Origin: Paenibacillus sp.
GTDB lineage: Bacteria; Bacillota; Bacilli; Paenibacillales; NBRC-103111
Assembly (NCBI GenBank): GCA_029239545.1
Contig: JARBUQ010000078.1
Span: 1 to 11,600, forward strand
Direction of reading: 5' to 3'
DNA length: 11,600 nucleotides
The number at the start of each line of letters is the position of its first letter. Within the stretch, counting starts at the first letter, position 1. The notes below the pieces were generated by a model. That model had not been told where the DNA came from. It saw only the letters and a program-made list of their open reading frames with translations, and ran no database searches. Positions 7,733 to 11,600 of this stretch are shown here, one piece after another. Made by a program: the position numbers and the translations under genes.

Positions 7733-7796
7733 GAATGATAACCTCCCATTGGCGATAAGCCATGTTTGTTTATTAACTGGTGCTAGCTTCCTCGTA

Positions 7797-8696
7797 CTAG
7801 CCTTTCAAAGAACCGATCATAACTCCCTTAACAAAATGCTTTTGCACAAAAGGATAAATAATAAGCAGCGGCAGCGTCGAAATGATGATCAGCGAATATT
7901 TCATTAACTCACTTAAATACATGCGGCTGCTGTCCCCTCGGACATCTTCTTTGGCAAAATCAAATACCGTATTCAGCACTAAAATATTCCGTAAAAAAAG
8001 CTGCAAAGGGTATTTATTCTTGTCTGACAAATATAAGAGGGCTTCAAAATAGCTGTTCCAATGGTCAACGGCATAAAATAAAGTGATAACAGCAATAACA
8101 GCCCCCGACAAAGGAATGACGATACGGAGCAGGAAGCGGAAATTGCTGCAGCCATCCATTTTGGCGGAATCCAGCAATTCGTCTGGAATCGAGCTTCGAA
8201 AGAAAGACATCATCACAATGACATTAAAAACATTAATGGAACTAGGGATTAAGAGTGCCAGCCGGGAATCCATCAAGCCCAAATTCCGGACCAGCAAATA
8301 GGTAGGAATCAACCCTCCCGAGAATATTAAAGTGAAAGCGAAAATGAGGGCAATGGCTCTCCCGCCCAAAAAATCTTTCCGAGAAAGAGGGTAGGCCGCC
8401 GCTATCGTTAAGATAATGTTTAATATCGTTCCAACAACCATATAAAAAACGCTATTGGCAAACCCAACCCACACTTCCCGATACTCAAAAACCGCTTTAT
8501 AACCGGCCAAACTGAAATCCACGGGGAAGAGCCATACTTTTCCCGATATCAATGCTTGTGGAGAGCTAAAGGAGGCACTCACCACGAAGATTAAGGGATA
8601 CATAACGACAATCAGCAGGCCGATCGCGAATGTATAATTGATCACATTAAATAGTTTGTCGGAGCCCGTTTCCCGAATCAGATTATTTTCATGCAT
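7797..8696 (-). CDS. Carbohydrate ABC transporter permease, YtcP/AraQ type
   Basis: The 299-residue membrane protein has about six hydrophobic segments (roughly 20-41, 82-104, 115-135, 147-167, 195-215, 268-288). The EAA loop is PDELLDSAKMDGCSNF and the following residues to P195 (171-195), the site that contacts the ATPase. The C-terminal KGVMIGSLKG is typical of this subfamily. It pairs with the LplB-type permease to form the membrane channel of a CUT1-type sugar importer. The ATG at 8696 is chosen because GGAGG lies 10 bases upstream; a frame open to 8732 would overlap the LplB gene and its extra residues look uninformative. It starts 16 bases after the LplB stop, so the two are probably co-translated. 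Confidence 0.94.
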   Translation of the reverse strand: MHENNLIRETGSDKLFNVINYTFAIGLLIVVMYPLIFVVSASFSSPQALISGKVWLFPVDFSLAGYKAVFEYREVWVGFANSVFYMVVGTILNIILTIAAAYPLSRKDFLGGRAIALIFAFTLIFSGGLIPTYLLVRNLGLMDSRLALLIPSSINVFNVIVMMSFFRSSIPDELLDSAKMDGCSNFRFLLRIVIPLSGAVIAVITLFYAVDHWNSYFEALLYLSDKNKYPLQLFLRNILVLNTVFDFAKEDVRGDSSRMYLSELMKYSLIIISTLPLLIIYPFVQKHFVKGVMIGSLKG

Positions 8697-8712
8697 GGTT
8701 TCACATCCTCCA

Positions 8713-9648
8713 TCACCAGACACCGCTGCCATTTACTTTTCTGGCAATCTGGTTCGCGATCACAATTAATACTAATCCGATCAAGGACTTAAAAAGGCCG
8801 ATTGCTGCTGCGTAAGAGAAATCCGGCAACCCGGAGAGAATCCCCGTGCGATACACGTACGTATCTATTACTTCAGAGGCTGATAAGTTCAAGGGATTTT
8901 GCAGCAATAATATTTTCAGGAACCCTACATTCATAAATCTTCCGACTTCCATAATGAATAGAATAACAACAGTCGGCATGATGCCCGGGATATCAATATG
9001 GCGTACCCGCTGCACTTTATTAGCGCCATCCATTACTGCCGCTTCATGTAGCGTTGGATCAATACCGGAAAGCGCCGCCAAATAAATGATCGAGCTCCAA
9101 CCGATGTTCTGCCATATCCCCGATAAAACATAGATGGGAATGAAATAGTCCGGCTCCATCATAAAGTTGATCGGCCTGCCCAGAATGATTTCCACCAGCT
9201 TATAGATGACCCCCGTGTTCGGAGACAACAGCTGCAGGATAATGCCCGTCATCACAACCAGCGATATAAAATAAGGAGCATACGTGACCATCTGAACCGT
9301 TTTTTTGAACATCATCTTACGAATGTAGTTCAGCGATAAGGCCAACAGAATGGGCGCCGGGAAAGCAACAAGCAATTGAACAACAGAAATGAGCACCGTG
9401 TTCTTTAGAATGATTTTAAAATCATAAGAATTGAAAAACCGCTGATAATGCTGCAGGCCCACCCAATCGCTTCCACTTAAGCCTTTGACCACGTTGTAAT
9501 TTTTGAAGGCCATCTGCAGCCCGTATATCGGCACATAATGAAAGATGATGATATACACAAGTGGAATCAGAATGAGCGCATACAGCTGCCAATTATGCAA
9601 AATCCGTTGCACGGTGGATCGTGATAGAATCGCAACCAACTCCTTCAC
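8713..9648 (-). CDS. Carbohydrate ABC transporter permease, LplB type
   Basis: The 311-residue membrane protein shows the LplB-like opening LIPLVYIIIFHYVPIYG (about 28-43), about six hydrophobic segments, and the EAA loop HEAAVMDGANKVQRVRHIDIP (201-221). The C-terminal half contains NPLNLSASEVIDTYVYR, common in this subfamily. It forms the inner-membrane channel with the YtcP-type partner. The start is a GTG at 9648 with AGGGG 5 bases upstream. Both the binding site and the first two bases of the GTG lie in a 12-bp hairpin, so translation may be held down relative to the lipoprotein gene. A second AAGGAG occurs just after the GTG, but no standard start codon lies at a good distance from it. 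No ATPase gene is near; in this transporter class a shared MsmX/UgpC-type ATPase is usually supplied from elsewhere. Confidence 0.94.
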   Translation of the reverse strand: MKELVAILSRSTVQRILHNWQLYALILIPLVYIIIFHYVPIYGLQMAFKNYNVVKGLSGSDWVGLQHYQRFFNSYDFKIILKNTVLISVVQLLVAFPAPILLALSLNYIRKMMFKKTVQMVTYAPYFISLVVMTGIILQLLSPNTGVIYKLVEIILGRPINFMMEPDYFIPIYVLSGIWQNIGWSSIIYLAALSGIDPTLHEAAVMDGANKVQRVRHIDIPGIMPTVVILFIMEVGRFMNVGFLKILLLQNPLNLSASEVIDTYVYRTGILSGLPDFSYAAAIGLFKSLIGLVLIVIANQIARKVNGSGVW

Positions 9649-9678
9649 TACATCCCCTGGATTCGAAGGGGATGTAGT
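9647..9678 (-). promoter_or_regulatory. Intercistronic hairpin covering the LplB ribosome binding site and start
   Basis: The plus strand reads ACTACATCCCCT (9647-9658), 8-base loop, AGGGGATGTAGT (9667-9678), which is a perfect 12-bp inverted repeat. In the mRNA it sits between the lipoprotein stop (9691) and the LplB start (9648). Its 3' arm contains the AGGGG ribosome binding site and the GU of the GUG start. It would both lower LplB translation and protect the upstream lipoprotein message, consistent with the need for more binding protein than permease. It lacks a T tract, so full termination is unlikely. Confidence 0.75.
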
Positions 9679-9690
9679 TGGGATTGTAAT

Positions 9691-11352
9691 TTATTTCTTC
9701 AGATCAACGTTTCTCTGTACGATCTCGATATAGGCTGGAAGCCCCGCATTGTTCAATTCTTTCAGATACGAGTCCCAGTCCTTGTCCAGATCCAGATTGC
9801 CTGTTAGGAATTTAATTTCGAATTGGGATACGACGTTCTTGAGGTTGTTCAGCAGATCCCCATGTTTGGTCAAATCCTTCTCGGACAGGAAGAGAAAGGG
9901 AACCATCAAATCTTTTCTGGAATAGGGAACGTACAGCTCTTTGGTGGCTCTGTATAGGCGAGGCTCCAGATCATTTTTGTCCACCATAGCTTCACTGTAA
10001 GTAAAGGCGGCTGTGCGGTAGAAAGGAGCGCTTTGCTGCAGGCGGTGGTTGTTCTTCGTCCCGTAAGGCATGATGAACTCCCACTTGGCATCTGCACCTG
10101 TATACGACTTCGCTCCAGGAGCGGCCTTTTTCCAACCGACCCCTTCCTTCCCGAAATAGGCGCTCCAGCCTTCTTCGAACATATTGTTCGGATTGTACAA
10201 CCAATCGACCCAACGTATTGCGGCTTCGGGGTTTTTGGCGTCTTTGGTTATAGCAAAGGCCCCCATTGCCGGAGTGACTCCTCTATCCATTCCAATCCGT
10301 TCTCCGCCAGGTCCCGCCAGGATTCCAACGGGTTGATAATCCTTATAACGTCCGCTATCTCCGTTATTGACCACCCATGACCCCCACCATAGGCCTGTTA
10401 CAGAACCGAGTCTTGTTTCACCCGGATACTCGCCGAGGGCTGTCAGAGCTTGTCGGTATTGTGTATACGCTTCCGGTTGAAGCAGACCATCCTTCACCAA
10501 TTTCCTTAAATATTTCAGGCCTTCTTTGTAAGCCGGCTTATCCGCCACAAATTCGACCTTCTTGTCTTTCATTTGCAAATAATTGCGATTGTCGTAGTAA
10601 ATAAAGGACTGCATAAAGAAGTTGGTAGGCTCCGCGCCTTTCAACGCTGAGAGCGGCCAAGCATTGGGATAATTCTTCTTGAAGGCGACCAGCACATTGT
10701 AGTATTCATCCAATGTGGTCGGCATTTTGAGTCCGAGCTTATCCAGCCACGGCTGATAAATCCAAAGCTTGTTAGGCATTGTTACGTGCAGTCCTTCATC
10801 GAGGGTGGGCAGCGCATAAATATTGCCATCCAATGTGTACATATAATCTTTCAGATACGGACTATCCTGCATCATTTTCTTAATATTCGGCGCGTATTTA
10901 TCGATCAGATCGTTAAGGGGCCTGAACACTCCTTGCGCGCCATAAGATACTTGCTGACTGGCACTAATACTAGAAGCCATGAATATATCCGGCAGCTTGC
11001 CGCCAGCGAGCGTAACTTGAAGCTTCTCCGCGAAACCCGCGGCAGGTGCGACATCCCACTCAATCTTTATGTTGGTCTTCTCTTCATACCATTTCACGAA
11101 ATCATTGGTAGCCGGATTCTCGACGGTACTGTCCTGGACAGTGAATATTTTCAAGGTTTCCTTTTTATCCACTATGGGAAAGGTTCCTGGAGGTTTCACT
11201 TTGTCCGCAGTCCCATTGGGTGCTGTTGATTTCGCCGGTTCATTTGAGGTCTCCTTAGGGGTCCCTTCAGGAGTAGCAGTAGACGTGCAAGCGCTTACTA
11301 GAGATAAAGTTAAAATCGATCCGGTCAACATTTTCAGGAAATGTTGTCTCAA
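9691..11352 (-). CDS. Extracellular sugar-binding lipoprotein of an ABC importer
   Basis: The 553-residue protein begins with a lipoprotein signal peptide ending in the lipobox VSAC (lipidated Cys22), followed by a Thr/Pro/Glu-rich tether (about 23-60) and a large solute-binding domain of the CUT1/LplA type, with LKIFTVQDS at the first strand, GKLPDIFMA and the Trp/Tyr-rich segments expected of a sugar-binding cleft. It captures an oligosaccharide outside the membrane and hands it to the two permeases. The TTG at 11352 is preferred: AGGGGAG lies 8 bases upstream and the resulting signal peptide (MRQHFLKML...) is normal. The ATG at 11370, 6 codons upstream, has no binding site and would put acidic Asp4 before the charged region. 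As first gene of the operon it probably has its own promoter just upstream. The substrate cannot be told from sequence. Confidence 0.93.
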   Translation of the reverse strand: MRQHFLKMLTGSILTLSLVSACTSTATPEGTPKETSNEPAKSTAPNGTADKVKPPGTFPIVDKKETLKIFTVQDSTVENPATNDFVKWYEEKTNIKIEWDVAPAAGFAEKLQVTLAGGKLPDIFMASSISASQQVSYGAQGVFRPLNDLIDKYAPNIKKMMQDSPYLKDYMYTLDGNIYALPTLDEGLHVTMPNKLWIYQPWLDKLGLKMPTTLDEYYNVLVAFKKNYPNAWPLSALKGAEPTNFFMQSFIYYDNRNYLQMKDKKVEFVADKPAYKEGLKYLRKLVKDGLLQPEAYTQYRQALTALGEYPGETRLGSVTGLWWGSWVVNNGDSGRYKDYQPVGILAGPGGERIGMDRGVTPAMGAFAITKDAKNPEAAIRWVDWLYNPNNMFEEGWSAYFGKEGVGWKKAAPGAKSYTGADAKWEFIMPYGTKNNHRLQQSAPFYRTAAFTYSEAMVDKNDLEPRLYRATKELYVPYSRKDLMVPFLFLSEKDLTKHGDLLNNLKNVVSQFEIKFLTGNLDLDKDWDSYLKELNNAGLPAYIEIVQRNVDLKK

Positions 11353-11426
11353 TTGAAAATCTCCCCTCATTTATATTTGGCTTCCCGGTTACAAGAGTGG
11401 CCACCCTTATGATGTAACTTACTCAC

Positions 11427-11455
11427 ATTATTTCATCCTTGCCCCCTTATCACAA
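11427..11455 (-). promoter_or_regulatory. Candidate sigma-A promoter of the nine-gene operon
   Basis: On the minus strand, TTGTGA (11455-11450) and AATAAT (11432-11427) are separated by exactly 17 bases, matching the sigma-A consensus at 4 of 6 and 5 of 6 positions. Transcription would start near 11420, giving a leader of about 68 bases before the TTG start. An imperfect palindrome (ATGT...ACAT, 11412-11428, with GTAACTTAC at its core) overlaps the start site and touches the -10 element, so it could be an operator. No regulator gene is in the window. Confidence 0.45.
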
Positions 11456-11505
11456 TGAGTCATCATTTAAAAACCATAGTAATAGTACAAAGTTCTGAAG
11501 AAAAC

Positions 11506-11530
11506 CCTGACTGAAAGTTCACCGGTCAGG
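11506..11530 (-). terminator. Candidate terminator of a gene beyond the right edge
   Basis: On the minus strand, CCTGAC (11530-11525) pairs with GTCAGG (11511-11506) and is followed by GTTTTCTT. Inside the loop, TGAA/TTCA can extend the stem after a 3-base bulge. It lies upstream of the operon promoter and would insulate it from an upstream gene. Bases 11531-11600 show no recognisable gene; two minus-strand frames are open to the right edge (stops near 11519 and 11467), neither of which I recognise. Confidence 0.4.
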
Positions 11531-11600
11531 TCCTTGGTGGTTGAGTTCAGTAAGGCGCATGGAAGGGCAGGAGGGCGGGCTACGATTGCCTCTTGAACTT

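Noticed and set aside
7782..7801. GCTAG/CTAGC inverted repeat at the end of the YtcP-type gene
   Set aside because: The stem is only 5 bp, includes the stop codon, and has no T tract, so it is not a credible terminator.
11376..11395. Catabolite-response (cre)-like site TGTAACCGGGAAGC in the operon leader
   Set aside because: Only the left half fits the consensus; the right half mismatches at several fixed positions.
11467..11598. Minus-strand frame open to the right edge, possible gene end
   Set aside because: About 43 codons, no recognised family, and it overlaps the terminator-like hairpin; another frame is also open to the edge, so chance is likely.
1..11600. CRISPR array, tRNA, rRNA
   Set aside because: No regularly spaced identical repeats and no tRNA or rRNA signatures were seen on either strand.

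Overview
The window most resembles a Firmicute of the Paenibacillus/Cohnella type. Supporting signs are strong AGGAGG-like ribosome binding sites, GTG and TTG starts, moderate GC, a lipoprotein/LplB/YtcP sugar transporter without its own ATPase, and intergenic repeats built on a GCGGACA...TCCGTTAT motif. This is a judgement from protein and signal style, not from a marker gene.

Left edge (1-977, minus strand): the N-terminal part of a TOTE-type archaeo-eukaryotic primase gene, a family placed in prokaryotic conflict/defence systems. The gene runs off the left edge. A one-base frameshift at about 676/677 splits the coiled-coil N-terminus from the primase domain, so it is called a pseudogene, with sequencing error as the alternative.

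Spacer (978-1582): about 600 bases with no convincing intact gene. It holds a four-unit inverted-repeat cluster (1088-1260), flanked by a 14-bp direct repeat (1002-1015 and 1311-1324), and a perfect hairpin terminator (1490-1522). A short plus-strand reading frame ending at 1480, just before the hairpin, may be a gene remnant.

Main body (1583-11352, minus strand): nine co-directional genes with gaps of 5 to 64 bases, which looks like one operon. In transcription order they are a sugar-binding lipoprotein, an LplB-type permease, a YtcP-type permease, a GH109-like Gfo/Idh/MocA protein, an AP-endonuclease-2-fold sugar isomerase/epimerase, a PIG-L/LmbE deacetylase, a canonical Gfo/Idh/MocA dehydrogenase, an SDR dehydrogenase, and a PhyH-type Fe(II)/2-oxoglutarate dioxygenase fused to HEAT repeats. 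A likely promoter lies at 11427-11455 and the likely terminator is the 1490-1522 hairpin. A 12-bp hairpin between the lipoprotein and LplB genes covers the LplB ribosome binding site and start codon.

Working model (inference): the transporter imports an oligosaccharide or glycoside, probably with an N-acylated or otherwise decorated sugar. The Gfo, SDR and TIM-barrel enzymes carry out oxidation-driven cleavage or epimerisation, LmbE removes an acyl group, and the dioxygenase oxidises an unactivated carbon. The substrate cannot be read from the sequence. No regulator and no transporter ATPase are present in the window.
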